Made by a program: the position numbers and the translations under genes. From SCGC-AG-212-J23 sp036496555 (GTDB lineage: Bacteria; Pseudomonadota; Gammaproteobacteria; Burkholderiales; SG8-39), in contig DASXKY010000066.1 of NCBI GenBank assembly GCA_036496555.1, positions 1-64,000 of the forward strand: a stretch of 64,000 nucleotides of DNA, in the 5' to 3' direction. Positions 41,683 through 51,768 of the stretch are shown here, one piece after another. Position 1 is the first letter of the stretch. Every line of letters begins with the position of its first letter. The notes under the pieces were generated by a model. That model did no database searches, was not told the DNA's origin, and saw only the letters and a list, made by a program, of their open reading frames with translations.

Positions 41683-42483
41683 ATGCATCCTTCCGGCATG
41701 AAGCTGAAATCGATGGTCTGCGCGCTGGGCGGCGCCGCGCTGCTCGCCGCCTGCGGCGCGCTCGCGCCGGTCGACGAACTCACCTGGTCGAGGGAGCTGG
41801 CGAGGACGCTGCCGCTCGAAGAAGGGCCGGTGGTCGAGGTGGCGCGCTTCTCGGAGCAGCGTCCCGGCGCGACCTACCTCGGCGAGTGGGAGCCTTGGGC
41901 GGTGGTGGAGGGCGGGGCGCCGACCGACTACCGCCTGGTCGAGAGCGACGGCGTGGTAGTGGTCGAGGCCGATTCCGGCCCCGAAGGCGGCTCGGCCTTT
42001 TTCCGCCGGATTCACATCGATCTGCACCGCACGCCGATCCTCGAGTGGCGCTGGCGCGTGCCGCGCGATTCGGGCGCCGGCGCCGTCTCGCGCGCGAGCC
42101 CGCCGGTGCGCCTGTCGCTTGCCTTCGACGGCGACCCGGCGAAGCTCGACTTCGACGACCGGGCGAAGCTGCGCCTCGCCAAGGCGCTCACGGCTAACGG
42201 CCTGCCCTACGCCTCGCTGCTCTACGTTTGGCTGAACAGCCAGCCGGCGGAGACCATCTATTCGAGCCCCCACACCGAGCGCGTCCGCCACGTGGTGGTG
42301 GAAAGCGGCGAGAAGCGCCTCGACCAGTGGATCACGGTGCGGCGCAACGTGCTGGAAGACTACCGGCGCGCATACGGCGAGGACCCGGGCGACATCGTCG
42401 CGGTCGGCATCATGACCGACTACGGCGACAACGGCGCGCCGCGACGCGCGCAGTACGGCGACATCACCTTCCGGCGTCGGTAG
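41683..42483 (+). CDS. DUF3047 lipoprotein
   Basis: A 266-residue protein with a lipoprotein signal (MVCALGGAALLAACGA; acylated Cys near 24 from the ATG at 41683, or 19 from the ATG at 41698). The mature part fits DUF3047: HIDLHRTPILEWRWRVPR, RLSLAFDGD, LLYVWLNSQPAETIYSSPHTERVRHVVVESG and GIMTDYGDNGAPRRAQYGDI. A concanavalin-like carbohydrate-binding fold has been suggested for the family, which is otherwise unknown. TAAAAT at 41663 could be its -10. Stands 18 bases after the regulator on the same strand and may be co-transcribed. Confidence 0.85.
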   Translation: MHPSGMKLKSMVCALGGAALLAACGALAPVDELTWSRELARTLPLEEGPVVEVARFSEQRPGATYLGEWEPWAVVEGGAPTDYRLVESDGVVVVEADSGPEGGSAFFRRIHIDLHRTPILEWRWRVPRDSGAGAVSRASPPVRLSLAFDGDPAKLDFDDRAKLRLAKALTANGLPYASLLYVWLNSQPAETIYSSPHTERVRHVVVESGEKRLDQWITVRRNVLEDYRRAYGEDPGDIVAVGIMTDYGDNGAPRRAQYGDITFRRR

Positions 42484-42526
42484 GCGCGCTCGCGGCACTC
42501 AAATTGCTGCGAGGGCAGGAGACGCC

Positions 42527-42952
42527 ATGGCCAGCCCGCTGCGCTTTTCAAGCTTCGCCCGCTCCATCGCGACGCTCGCGGGGCGTCCGGTCGTGTTCGC
42601 GCTGGCGATTCTCGGCGTGCTTGCCTGGGGCGCCACGGGGCCGCTCTTCGGCTACAGCGACACCTGGCAGCTCGTAATCAACACCACCACGACGATCATC
42701 ACCTTCTTGATGGTGTTCGTGATCCAGAACACGCAGAACCGCGACACCGCAGCGATCCAGATCAAGCTCGACGAGCTGATCCGTGCCACGCAGGGCGCGC
42801 ACAATGCGATGCTCGACCTTGAGCATCTCGAGGAGGAGGAGCTCGTGCAGTACCTCAAGCGATACGAAAAGCTCGCCGCCCTCGCGCGCGACAAGCTGAG
42901 GACCGGGCGGCTCGACGTCGACGTGCCCGAGATCAAGTCGTCGGCTCGATAA
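42527..42952 (+). CDS. Low-affinity iron permease family protein
   Basis: A 141-residue protein of the PF04120 family named after yeast Fet4. Two membrane helices (VVFALAILGVLAWGATGPL and the NTTTTIITFLMVFVIQNTQNRD segment) precede a soluble helical tail (DELIRATQGAHNAMLDLEHLEEEEL). Iron transport is inferred only by the family name and is unproven for such short bacterial members. GCAGGAG precedes the ATG. The 3' end overlaps the convergent glnE by 20 bases. Confidence 0.85.
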   Translation: MASPLRFSSFARSIATLAGRPVVFALAILGVLAWGATGPLFGYSDTWQLVINTTTTIITFLMVFVIQNTQNRDTAAIQIKLDELIRATQGAHNAMLDLEHLEEEELVQYLKRYEKLAALARDKLRTGRLDVDVPEIKSSAR

Positions 42953-45449
42953 GCGTCGCCCACAGCTCGCGCACCGCTGCGGCGGGCGCGGCGGCGGCTG
43001 CGGGCGGCACGCGCGCGTAGCGGGCGCCATTCAGGCGCAGCGCGTGCTGCAGCCGCCGAAACTCGCGGTAGGCCTCGCGGCAGCGCTCGGCGAGCGCAGG
43101 CGGGATCAGACCGAGTTCCGCTGCCATGCCGAGCAGCGCGATGTTTCCAAGATTCTTTGTCAAAGAAGAAAATTCATCGGCGTGGCCGAGCACGAGGTAC
43201 TGGATCGCGAACTCGATGTCGATCATGCCGCCGCGGTCGTGCTTGACGTCGAACAGGTCCGACTTGTTCGGATGCGCGGCGTGCATCTTTTCGCGCATCG
43301 CGAGGATTTCCCTAGCCAGATCGGATCGGTCGCGCGTTCTTTTCAATATTCTTTCGCGAATCGCCTCGAACTTCTCTCCCACCTTCGCGTCGCCGGCGCA
43401 GTAGCGCGCGCGGGTGAGCGCCTGGTGCTCCCACACCCACGCGTCCTTCTCCTGATAGCGCTCGAAGGCTTCGACGGAGGACACCATCAGGCCTGATGCG
43501 CCGCTCGGCCGCAGCCGCAGATCGGTGTCGAAGAGCACGCCGGCCGAGGTGTGCGCGGTGAGCCAGTGGTTCATGCGCTGGGCGAGGCGCGCATAGGCCT
43601 CCGGCGCGCGCTCGTCGGCGTCGTCGTAAAGGAAAATGATGTCGAGGTCGGAGGCGTAGCCGAGCTCCTTGCCGCCGAGCTTGCCGTAGGCGATGACCGC
43701 GAACGCCGGTTCTTCGCGGTGGCGGACGCGCAGATCCTGCCACACCACGCGCAGGACCTCGCCGAGCACGAGATCGGCCAGCGCCGACAGGTGGTCGGCG
43801 AGCCGCTCGACGGTGAGCAGCCCTGTGAGGTCCTGCGCGAGCAGGCGGAACACTTGCGCCTGGTGCAGCTCGCGCAGATCGTTCATCTGCCGCTCGGTGT
43901 CGCCAGCATGAGCTGCAAGCTGATTTTGTAGATTCTTAGAGAAAAAACTTAAATCTATCGGCGCATACAGCACTCTGTCGTCGAGCAGCTCGTCGAGCAG
44001 CAGCGGATGGCGCGTGACGAAGGCCGCCGCCCAGCTCGAAGCGCCAATGATGCGTGCGACGCGCGCGAGGGCCGCCGGGTTCTCGGCGAGCAGCGCGAGG
44101 TAGGCGGCGCGGCTCGCCACGGCCTCGAGCAGGTCGGCGCCGCGCGCGATGGTCTCCTGCGGATCGGGCGTCGCCGCCGCGGCGCGCGCGAGCGCCGGCA
44201 CCACCGCGTCGAGGCGCCGCCGCGAGTCCTCCGGCAGCGCGGCATAGCGCTGGCTCGCACGCAGCGCGGAGAGGCGCGGGTGCTCGGGCCAGGGCTCGAC
44301 CGCCGCCTGCCTCTCCTCGGCGAACACCGCCTGGAAATGGCGGGTCACCGCGGCGCGATGGGTTTGCAGTTTTTCAGAGAACGAGAGCCATGACGGGAAG
44401 CCACACATCGCGGCGAGCAGATCGCAGTCCTCGCCTTCGGCCGGCAGCTCGTGGCGCTGCGCGTCGTCGAGGTACTGCAGGCGGTGCTCGACGTTCCTCA
44501 GGAAGACGTAGGCTTCACTCAGTTCCTGCGCGGCTTTTTCCGGCAGGAGATGCTTTTGTGAAAGCAAAGACAACACCGTGAGGGTCGGCTTCACGGTGAG
44601 CTCGGCATCGCGCCCGCCGCGGACGAGCTGCAGCGCCTGCGCGATGAACTCGATCTCGCGGATGCCGCCCGGACCGAGCTTGACGTTGCCGGCGAGTTCG
44701 CGCCGCTCCACTTCGCGGCGCACTTCGGCGTGCAGGCGGCGCATCGCCGTCAGCGTCGCGTAGTCGAGGTACTTGCGGAACACGAACGGCCGCACCGTGC
44801 GCTCGAGCGCCTCGCCGAGCGCACCGGTGAGCGGGCGCGCCTTGATCCAGGCGTAGCGCTCCCATTCGCGGCCCTGCGTGACGAAGTAGTGCTCGAGGAA
44901 CTCGAGGTTGCAGGCGAGCGGGCCCGCATCGCCGTAGGGGCGCAGCCGCATGTCGACGCGGAACGCGAAGCCGTCGCCGGTGGTCTCAGACAGGAGCCGG
45001 ATCAGCGCTCGGCCGGCGCGCTCGTAGCGCTCGCCGGCGTCCGCCTCGCCCGGATGCACGAACACGAGGTCGATGTCGGACGAAACGTTGAGCTCGCGGC
45101 CGCCGAGCTTGCCCATGCCGATCACGGCGAGCTCCTCGCAGCGCGCGAAGCGCAGGCAGGCGGCGATCGAGCACTCGGCGAGGTCGCTCATCGTGCCGCA
45201 CACCTCGTCGAGGCTTGCGCGGCCCGTCAGGTCGCGCGCCATCACGCGCAGCAGCACGCGCTGGCGCAGGCGCCGCAGGCGAGCCTGCAGCGCGGCGAAG
45301 TCGTCCGCGTCGGCGCCGGCGAGCGCGGCGGCCATCTCGGCGCGAGCGAACGGCGGCGCCGACGCGCCGGCTTCGGCCGCGAGCTCCGGACGCGCCGCGA
45401 GCAGTCGCCGCGCATAGCGCGAGCGGGTTATTTCCTCAATCGGATCCAA
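42933..45449 (-). CDS. glnE: Glutamine synthetase adenylyltransferase / adenylyl-removing enzyme
   Basis: Bifunctional regulator of glutamine synthetase. 838 residues, shorter than E. coli GlnE (946) mainly at the N-terminus. Both nucleotidyltransferase cores are intact: MGKLGGRELNVSSDIDLVF in the deadenylylating half, and YGKLGGKELGYASDLDIIFLYDD in the adenylylating half. NVEHRLQYLDDAQRHELP and GGMIDIEFAIQYLVL follow each. The frame begins with TTG at 45449, and SRYARRLLAARPELA matches the usual N-terminus. Divergent from yhdP with a very short spacer. Confidence 0.94.
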   Translation of the reverse strand: MDPIEEITRSRYARRLLAARPELAAEAGASAPPFARAEMAAALAGADADDFAALQARLRRLRQRVLLRVMARDLTGRASLDEVCGTMSDLAECSIAACLRFARCEELAVIGMGKLGGRELNVSSDIDLVFVHPGEADAGERYERAGRALIRLLSETTGDGFAFRVDMRLRPYGDAGPLACNLEFLEHYFVTQGREWERYAWIKARPLTGALGEALERTVRPFVFRKYLDYATLTAMRRLHAEVRREVERRELAGNVKLGPGGIREIEFIAQALQLVRGGRDAELTVKPTLTVLSLLSQKHLLPEKAAQELSEAYVFLRNVEHRLQYLDDAQRHELPAEGEDCDLLAAMCGFPSWLSFSEKLQTHRAAVTRHFQAVFAEERQAAVEPWPEHPRLSALRASQRYAALPEDSRRRLDAVVPALARAAAATPDPQETIARGADLLEAVASRAAYLALLAENPAALARVARIIGASSWAAAFVTRHPLLLDELLDDRVLYAPIDLSFFSKNLQNQLAAHAGDTERQMNDLRELHQAQVFRLLAQDLTGLLTVERLADHLSALADLVLGEVLRVVWQDLRVRHREEPAFAVIAYGKLGGKELGYASDLDIIFLYDDADERAPEAYARLAQRMNHWLTAHTSAGVLFDTDLRLRPSGASGLMVSSVEAFERYQEKDAWVWEHQALTRARYCAGDAKVGEKFEAIRERILKRTRDRSDLAREILAMREKMHAAHPNKSDLFDVKHDRGGMIDIEFAIQYLVLGHADEFSSLTKNLGNIALLGMAAELGLIPPALAERCREAYREFRRLQHALRLNGARYARVPPAAAAAPAAAVRELWATLIEPTT

Positions 45450-45499
45450 GGTCTACGGTTAAAATGAATCGCGCGTGGGTGTCAAACGTTAATTCCACC

Positions 45500-48400
45500 A
45501 TGAAGTGGCTCTGGCGAGCGATAGAGGTTCTCGCCTGGACGGCGCTTTTCGCGTTCGCCAGCCTGGTGCTCGCGCTGCGCTTCTGGGTGCTTCCCAACGT
45601 CGAACGGTACCGCGCCGAGATCGTTTCGGCGGTGGCGGGCGCACTCGGCCGGCCGGTAAAGATCGGCGCCATCGACGCCGGCTGGGACGGCCTGCGGCCG
45701 CAGATCGGCTTCAGCGACGTGCGCATCTTCGACGGCGAGGGCCGCGAGGCGCTGGTGCTGCCGCGGGTGGAGAGCGTGGTGGCGTGGAATTCGCTCCTGC
45801 ACGGCGACCTGCGCCTGTTCTCGCTCGCCGTCGAGGCGCCGCGGCTGGTCGTGCGGCGCGACCAGGAAGGGCGCTTCTACGTTGCCGGCCTGAGGCTCGG
45901 CGAGCACTCGGGCCAGGGTCGCGGCAGCGACTGGATCCTCGCGCAGCACGAGATCCTGGTGCACGGCGCGGAGATCGAATGGCGCGACGAGCTGCGCGGC
46001 GCGCCGCCGCTCGTTCTGCGCAGCCTGACGCTGCGCGTGCGCAATACGGACGACGAGCACGCGGTGGGCGTCACCGCGCAGCCTCCGCCCGAGCTCGCCG
46101 CGACCCTCGAGCTGCGCGCGACGCTCGGCGGGCACACGCTGAACGACCTCACCGCCTGGAACGGGCGCATTTACGCCGAGGTCGGCTATACCGATCTCGC
46201 CGCGTGGCGTCCATGGTTCGACTATCCGATCAACATCCGTGAGGGGCAAGGCGCGCTGCGCGTTTGGGCGTCGCTGCGCAACGGCACGGTGACCGAGGGC
46301 ACCGCCGACCTTGCGCTCGCCGGCGTGCGCGCGAGCCTCGGCGACGAGCTCGACCCGCTCGAGCTGGTCTCGCTGCAAGGCCGCGTGCACGGACGCGCGC
46401 TCGCCGACGGCGTCGAACTGTCCGGCCGCGGTCTTGCGCTCGTCATGGAGCGAGGGCGGTCGATCCCGCCGACCGATTTCGAGATCGTCTGGCGGCCGCA
46501 GGCGGGCGGCGCGCTGGCGGCGAGCCTGATCGACCTCGAGGCGACGGCGGGCATCGTCGAGGCGCTGCCGGTGCCGCCGCAGCTCGCGGGCATCCTGCGC
46601 GAGCTGCAGCCGCGCGGGCGGCTCGTCGACTCGCGCCTGGAGTGGACCGGCCCGTTCGACGCGCCCAGGCGCCTCTCGGCGCGCAGCCGCTTCAGCGACC
46701 TCGCCCTGCGCCCGACCGGCGTGATCCCCGGCTTCAGCGGGCTCGACGGCAGCGTCGAGGCGACCGAGGCGAAAGGCACGCTTACGCTCAACACGCGCAA
46801 GGGCGAGTTCGAGCTGCCGAAGGTGTTTACCGAGCCGCGCCTGTTTCTCGAGACGCTGAACGGCCGCCTCGAATGGCAGCGCCAGGGCGGCGCCCTGATA
46901 GTGCAGTCGCCCGCGCTCACCTTCGCCAACGCCGACCTGAGCGGCACGGTGAACGGCTCCTATACGTACACCGGCGAAGGGCCGGGCAGCTCGGACCTGT
47001 CGGTGCTGCTCAGCCGCGTCGACGGCCGCCAGGTGGGCCGCTACCTGCCCCTCGGCACGATCATGGGACCGGGCACACACGACTGGATCGTGCGCTCGGT
47101 GCTCGACGGGCAGGGCAGCGACGTGCGGCTGCGTCTGCGCGGCGACTTGCGCCAGTTTCCCTTCAACGACCCGGCGAGCGGCGAGTTCCGCATCTCCGCG
47201 CGCGTCGAGCGCGGGGTGCTGCGCTACGCCGAGGGCTGGCCGGAGATCCGCGACATCGACGCCGACCTGCTGTTCGAGAGAAAGCGCATGGAGGTCGCCG
47301 CCCGCGGCGGCACGGTCCTCGGGGCGCGCCTGGGCAACGTGCGCGCGAGCGTCGCCGAGCTCGGCCGCAACGCGCACCTCGTCATCTCGGGCCAGGCGAG
47401 CGGCCCGACCGCCTCGTTCCTCAAGTACCTGCAGGAGAGCCCGCTGTCGCAGCGGCTGCACGGCTTCACCGACAGCATGACCGTGCACGGCGACGGCCGG
47501 CTGCTGCTGCGGCTCGACCTCGCGCTCGCGGACATGGAAAAGACGCAGGTTCAGGGCGACTACGAGTTCTCGTCGAACGACATCGTGCTGCACCCGGCGA
47601 TCCCGCCGATCGAGCGCGCCGCGGGCAAGCTCGGCTTTACCGAGTCGACGCTATCGGCGAACAACGTGCGCGGCCGCCTGGCCGGCGGCGCAGTGCACGT
47701 CGAAGGCGGGCCGAAGCCCGACGGCGGCCTCGAGTTCGTCGCGCGCGGCGACGCGCGCGGCGACGCGCTGCCGCTCGACGAGCCGTTCCACGGCCGGTTG
47801 TCGGGCATTCTGCGCTACACGGCACGCGTCGCGCTGAGCGAGGGGCAGGCGCGCTTCACGATCGACTCCCCGCTCGTCGGCCTGGCGAGCGCGCTGCCGG
47901 CGCCGTTCACGAAGAGCGCCGCCGCCTCGCTGCCGCTGCACGTCGAGATCCATCCGGGGGGCGAAAGCGGCCGCGACCGCATCTCGGCGACGCTCGGCCG
48001 GCTTGCCGCAGCCGAGATCCTGCGCCGGCGGCAGGGCAACGAGATGGTGGTGCAGCGCGCCGCGCTGTGGATGTCGCCCGCGCCGGGGCAGCCGATCCGG
48101 CTGCCCGAGCGGCCCGGCATGCTGGTCTACGGCACGCTGCCGTCCCTCGACCTCGACCGCTGGCTCGCGCTGCCCGGCGGCCGCGGCGGCGGCAGCGCCT
48201 CGATTGACGTGCGCATCGGCACGCTCGACGCGCTCGGCAAGCGCTTCAACAAGGTGGCGGTGCGCGCCGGCGCCGACGCCGCCGGCTGGTCGGCGAGCGT
48301 GGGCGCGGAGGAGGCGGCGGGCGAGCTCTCGTATCGCAACGCGGGCGGCGGCCGACTTACCGCGCGGCTCGAGCGCCTGAGCGTGCCGCAGGATTCGCCC

Positions 48401-49264
48401 GGCACGCGGCCGCAGGCGGGCGCGGTGCAACAGAACCTGCCGGCGCTCGACTTCGTCGCCGAGCAGTTCTCGTTCGGCGACAAGCCGCTCGGCCGCGTCG
48501 AGATCCAGGCGCAGCGCGCCGGCGCCGACTGGCGCGTCGACAAGCTGGCGATGCAGAACCCCGACGCCTCGCTCACCGCCAAGGGCCTCTGGCGCCGGGG
48601 CGTCGCCCAGAACACCACGGTCGACTTCGACCTGCAGGCGGCCGACGCGGGCAAGTTCCTCGGCCGCGTCGGCAGCCCCGGCCTGCTGCGCGGCGGCCGC
48701 GTGCACCTGCAAGGCATGCTGACCTGGAACGGCGAGCCGACCGCGATCGACTACCCGAGCCTGTCGGGCGACATGCAGATGCAGGCCGAAGACGGCCAGT
48801 TCCTCGAGGTCGATCCCGGCCTCGGCAAGCTGATCTCGCTCATGAACCTGCAGGCGCTGCCGCGCCGCGTCGCGCTCGACTTCCGCGACGTGTTCTCGAA
48901 AGGCTTCCAGTTCGACCGCATCACCTCGAGCAGCCATGTCGAGCGCGGGGTCATGGCGATCCACGACTTCCGCATGCGCGGCTCGGCGGCGCAGGTCGAG
49001 ATGTCGGGCAGCGTCGACGTCGCGCGCGAGACACAGGACCTGAAAGTGCGCATCATCCCCAGTCTTGGCGACACCGCCGCGGCGGTGCTCGCCTTCGTCA
49101 ACCCGCTGCTGCTCTTTCCTGCGGCGCTGGCGCAGCGCATCTTGAAAGATCCGCTCGGGCACATATTTTCCTTTGAGTACGCCGTGACCGGCACCTGGTC
49201 CGACCCGACGGTGAAACGCACCAACGTCGACGTGCGCACGGTGACGCCGAACGATTCCAGATAG
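45500..49264 (+). CDS. yhdP: YhdP family AsmA-like protein
   Basis: Envelope-spanning AsmA-like protein, which in E. coli helps phospholipid transport to the outer membrane. 1254 residues with one N-terminal membrane anchor (WLWRAIEVLAWTALFAFASLVLALRFWVL), then a very long beta-rich periplasmic body. The C-terminal part (LGKLISLMNLQALPRRVALDFRDVFSKGFQFDRI, then NPLLLFPAALAQRILKDPLGHIFSFEYAVTGTW) is diagnostic of the YhdP family. The ATG at 45500 starts at the anchor; an ATG at 45464 is also possible. yhdP next to tldD and glnE is common in Proteobacteria. tldD begins 14 bases after. Confidence 0.93.
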   Translation: MKWLWRAIEVLAWTALFAFASLVLALRFWVLPNVERYRAEIVSAVAGALGRPVKIGAIDAGWDGLRPQIGFSDVRIFDGEGREALVLPRVESVVAWNSLLHGDLRLFSLAVEAPRLVVRRDQEGRFYVAGLRLGEHSGQGRGSDWILAQHEILVHGAEIEWRDELRGAPPLVLRSLTLRVRNTDDEHAVGVTAQPPPELAATLELRATLGGHTLNDLTAWNGRIYAEVGYTDLAAWRPWFDYPINIREGQGALRVWASLRNGTVTEGTADLALAGVRASLGDELDPLELVSLQGRVHGRALADGVELSGRGLALVMERGRSIPPTDFEIVWRPQAGGALAASLIDLEATAGIVEALPVPPQLAGILRELQPRGRLVDSRLEWTGPFDAPRRLSARSRFSDLALRPTGVIPGFSGLDGSVEATEAKGTLTLNTRKGEFELPKVFTEPRLFLETLNGRLEWQRQGGALIVQSPALTFANADLSGTVNGSYTYTGEGPGSSDLSVLLSRVDGRQVGRYLPLGTIMGPGTHDWIVRSVLDGQGSDVRLRLRGDLRQFPFNDPASGEFRISARVERGVLRYAEGWPEIRDIDADLLFERKRMEVAARGGTVLGARLGNVRASVAELGRNAHLVISGQASGPTASFLKYLQESPLSQRLHGFTDSMTVHGDGRLLLRLDLALADMEKTQVQGDYEFSSNDIVLHPAIPPIERAAGKLGFTESTLSANNVRGRLAGGAVHVEGGPKPDGGLEFVARGDARGDALPLDEPFHGRLSGILRYTARVALSEGQARFTIDSPLVGLASALPAPFTKSAAASLPLHVEIHPGGESGRDRISATLGRLAAAEILRRRQGNEMVVQRAALWMSPAPGQPIRLPERPGMLVYGTLPSLDLDRWLALPGGRGGGSASIDVRIGTLDALGKRFNKVAVRAGADAAGWSASVGAEEAAGELSYRNAGGGRLTARLERLSVPQDSPGTRPQAGAVQQNLPALDFVAEQFSFGDKPLGRVEIQAQRAGADWRVDKLAMQNPDASLTAKGLWRRGVAQNTTVDFDLQAADAGKFLGRVGSPGLLRGGRVHLQGMLTWNGEPTAIDYPSLSGDMQMQAEDGQFLEVDPGLGKLISLMNLQALPRRVALDFRDVFSKGFQFDRITSSSHVERGVMAIHDFRMRGSAAQVEMSGSVDVARETQDLKVRIIPSLGDTAAAVLAFVNPLLLFPAALAQRILKDPLGHIFSFEYAVTGTWSDPTVKRTNVDVRTVTPNDSR

Positions 49265-49278
49265 GAGAAAATAGGCCC

Positions 49279-50712
49279 TTGCTTCTCGATACCGCCACCA
49301 GCACCCTCCTGACCCCGTTCGACCTCGAGACCGGCAAGCTCGAGCGCGTCTTCGGTACGCTCGCCGGGCGCAAGGTCGACTATGCCGACCTCTACTTCCA
49401 GTACTCGCGCTACGAGGGCTGGAGCCTGGAGGAGGGCATCGTCAAGAGCGGCAGCTTCAACATCGAGCAGGGCGTTGGCGTGCGCGCCGTGTCGGGCGAG
49501 AAGACCGCCTTCGCCTACTCGGACGAGATCAGCTTCGACGCGCTGCAGGACGCGGCGAAGGCGGCGCGCGCCATTGCCGCTGCAGGACAGGTTCGTCGTG
49601 TAAAAGCTTCTTCTGAAAAATCAGAAATAGTCCCTCTGTACAAGGAAGTGGATCCGATCGCGTCGCTGCCGTCGCAGGACAAGGTCGCGCTGCTGGAGAA
49701 GCTCGAGAAGAAGTGCCGCGCGCTCGACCCGCGCGTCACGCAGGTGATGGCGAGTCTCGGCGGCGAATACGAAGTCGTGCTGATCGCGCGCGCCGACGGC
49801 GGCGTCGCCGCCGACGTGCGGCCGCTGGTGCGGCTGTCGGTGCAGGTGATCGCCGAGCAGAACGGCCGGCGCGAGTCCGGCTCGGGCGGCGGCGGCGGGC
49901 GCACCGACTACTCGCACTTCACCGACGCGGCGCTCGACCAGTATGCGAAGCAGGCGGTCTCGCAGGCGCTCGCCAACCTCGAGGCGCGCCCGGCGCCGGC
50001 GGGAACCATGACCGTCGTGCTCGGCCCGGGTTGGCCCGGCGTGCTGCTGCACGAGGCGGTCGGCCACGGTCTCGAAGGCGACTTCAACCGCAAGGGCAGC
50101 TCGGCGTTCGCCGGGCGCATGGGCCAGCGCGTTGCTTCACCCGGCGTCACCGTGGTCGACGACGGCACGCTGCCCGGGCGGCGCGGCTCGCTCACCATCG
50201 ACGACGAGGGCACGCCGACCAGCCGCACGGTGCTGATCGAGGACGGCGTGCTGCGCGGCTACCTGCAGGACAGCCTGAACGCGCGCCTGATGAAGATGCC
50301 GCTCACCGGCAACGCGCGGCGCGAGTCGTTCGCCCACATGACGATGCCGCGCATGACCAATACTTATATGCTGGCCGGCCCGCACGATCCGCAGGAAATC
50401 ATCCGCAGCGTGAAGAAGGGCCTCTACGCCACCAATTTCGGCGGCGGCCAGGTCGACATCACCAACGGCAAGTTCGTCTTCTCGACCGCCGAGGCGTATC
50501 TCATCGAGGATGGCAAGGTGACGCAGCCGGTGAAGGGCGCGACGCTGATCGGCAACGGCCCCGACGCGCTCACGCGCGTGGCGATGATCGGCAACGACCT
50601 CGCGCTCGATTCCGGCATCGGCACCTGCGGCAAGGAAGGCCAGAGCGTGCCGGTCGGCGTCGGCCAGCCGACGCTGCGCATCGACGGTTTGACGGTGGGA
50701 GGCACGGCCTGA
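49279..50712 (+). CDS. tldD: Metalloprotease TldD
   Basis: Subunit of the TldD/TldE peptidase, which matures some peptide products and degrades small unfolded peptides in the cytoplasm. 477 residues. The zinc motif HEAVGHGLEGD lies near residue 258. Other family stretches: VDYADLYFQYSRYEGWSLEEG, MTVVLGPGWPGVLLHEA, FAHMTMPRMTNTYM and GNGPDALTRVAMIGNDLALDSGIG. The start is TTG at 49279, preceded by AGGAGA; no ATG fits. The partner tldE (pmbA) is not in this window. Confidence 0.94.
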   Translation: MLLDTATSTLLTPFDLETGKLERVFGTLAGRKVDYADLYFQYSRYEGWSLEEGIVKSGSFNIEQGVGVRAVSGEKTAFAYSDEISFDALQDAAKAARAIAAAGQVRRVKASSEKSEIVPLYKEVDPIASLPSQDKVALLEKLEKKCRALDPRVTQVMASLGGEYEVVLIARADGGVAADVRPLVRLSVQVIAEQNGRRESGSGGGGGRTDYSHFTDAALDQYAKQAVSQALANLEARPAPAGTMTVVLGPGWPGVLLHEAVGHGLEGDFNRKGSSAFAGRMGQRVASPGVTVVDDGTLPGRRGSLTIDDEGTPTSRTVLIEDGVLRGYLQDSLNARLMKMPLTGNARRESFAHMTMPRMTNTYMLAGPHDPQEIIRSVKKGLYATNFGGGQVDITNGKFVFSTAEAYLIEDGKVTQPVKGATLIGNGPDALTRVAMIGNDLALDSGIGTCGKEGQSVPVGVGQPTLRIDGLTVGGTA

Positions 50713-50736
50713 GGTTTCGCTAGAGGAGGAGGGGAC

Positions 50737-51768
50737 ATGAGAAGCACGCTTGCCTTGTTGCTGCTCGGCCTTGCCGGCGCTGCGTTCGCCGCCGGACCGC
50801 AAGTCGCGATGGAAGAGTTCATGGTGCCGGCTGCGGATCCTGGCATCCAGCTCTACGTCCGCAACAAACATCCGCGGGGCGCCAACAAGTTCCCGGCGGA
50901 GAAGATCCTCCTCTACGTGCACGGCGCGACGTATCCGTCGGAGACGGCGTTCGATCTCCAGCTGAACGGGCTCTCTTGGATGGACTACATCGCGCAGCGC
51001 GGCTACGACGTCTACCTCGTCGATCTCCGCGGCTATGGCCGCTCGACGCGGCCGCCGGAAATGGACAAGCCAGCCGCCGAGAACGAGCCGATCGTGCGCA
51101 CCGCCACCGCGGTCAAGGACGTCGGCGCGGCGGTCGACTTCATCCGCAAGCGCCGCGGCGTCGACAAGCTGAACCTCCTCGGCTGGTCGTGGGGCACCAG
51201 CATCATGGGCTGGTACACCGTCCAGAACAACGACAAGGTGGCGAAGCTGGTGCTCTACGCGCCGCAGTGGATCCGCAACACCGCGTCGCTCACCGACAGC
51301 GGCGGCAAGCTCGGCGCGTACCGCAGTGTCTCGCGCGACGCGGCGAAGGCGCGCTGGCTCACCGGCGTGCCCGAGGACAAGAAGGCCGAGCTCATTCCGG
51401 CGGGCTGGTTCGAAGCCTGGGCCGACGCGACGTTCGCCACCGACCCCGTCGGCTCGAAGCAATCGCCGCAGGTGCTGCGCGCGCCGAACGGCGTGCAGCA
51501 GGACAGCCGAGAGTACTGGAGCGCCGGCAAGGCGCTCTACGATCCGGCCGGCATCCGCGTGCCGACCTTCCTCGCGCACGCCGAGTGGGATGCCGACCTG
51601 CCGAGCTACATGCTGCACGAGTACTTCGCCAAGCTGACCAATGCGCCGTACAAGCGCTACGTCCAGATCGGCGAGGGCACGCACACCGTGATCATGGAAA
51701 AGAACCGCATGCAGCTATTCCAGGCGGTGCAGCAGTTCCTCGACGAGAAGCTCGACCCGGGCCTGTGA
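50737..51768 (+). CDS. Exported alpha/beta hydrolase
   Basis: A 343-residue alpha/beta hydrolase with a signal peptide (MRSTLALLLLGLAGAAFA). Core signals: ILLYVHGATYPSETAF, VDLRGYGRSTRP, the nucleophile elbow NLLGWSWGTSIMGWY, an Asp around AEWDADLP and a His in GEGTHTVIMEKNR. AGAGGAGGAGGGG gives a strong ribosome-binding site. The substrate is unknown. The next two genes encode a CoA-transferase-like pair starting in GTGA overlap, which suggests a shared catabolic unit, though the hydrolase is periplasmic and the others are not. Confidence 0.85.
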   Translation: MRSTLALLLLGLAGAAFAAGPQVAMEEFMVPAADPGIQLYVRNKHPRGANKFPAEKILLYVHGATYPSETAFDLQLNGLSWMDYIAQRGYDVYLVDLRGYGRSTRPPEMDKPAAENEPIVRTATAVKDVGAAVDFIRKRRGVDKLNLLGWSWGTSIMGWYTVQNNDKVAKLVLYAPQWIRNTASLTDSGGKLGAYRSVSRDAAKARWLTGVPEDKKAELIPAGWFEAWADATFATDPVGSKQSPQVLRAPNGVQQDSREYWSAGKALYDPAGIRVPTFLAHAEWDADLPSYMLHEYFAKLTNAPYKRYVQIGEGTHTVIMEKNRMQLFQAVQQFLDEKLDPGL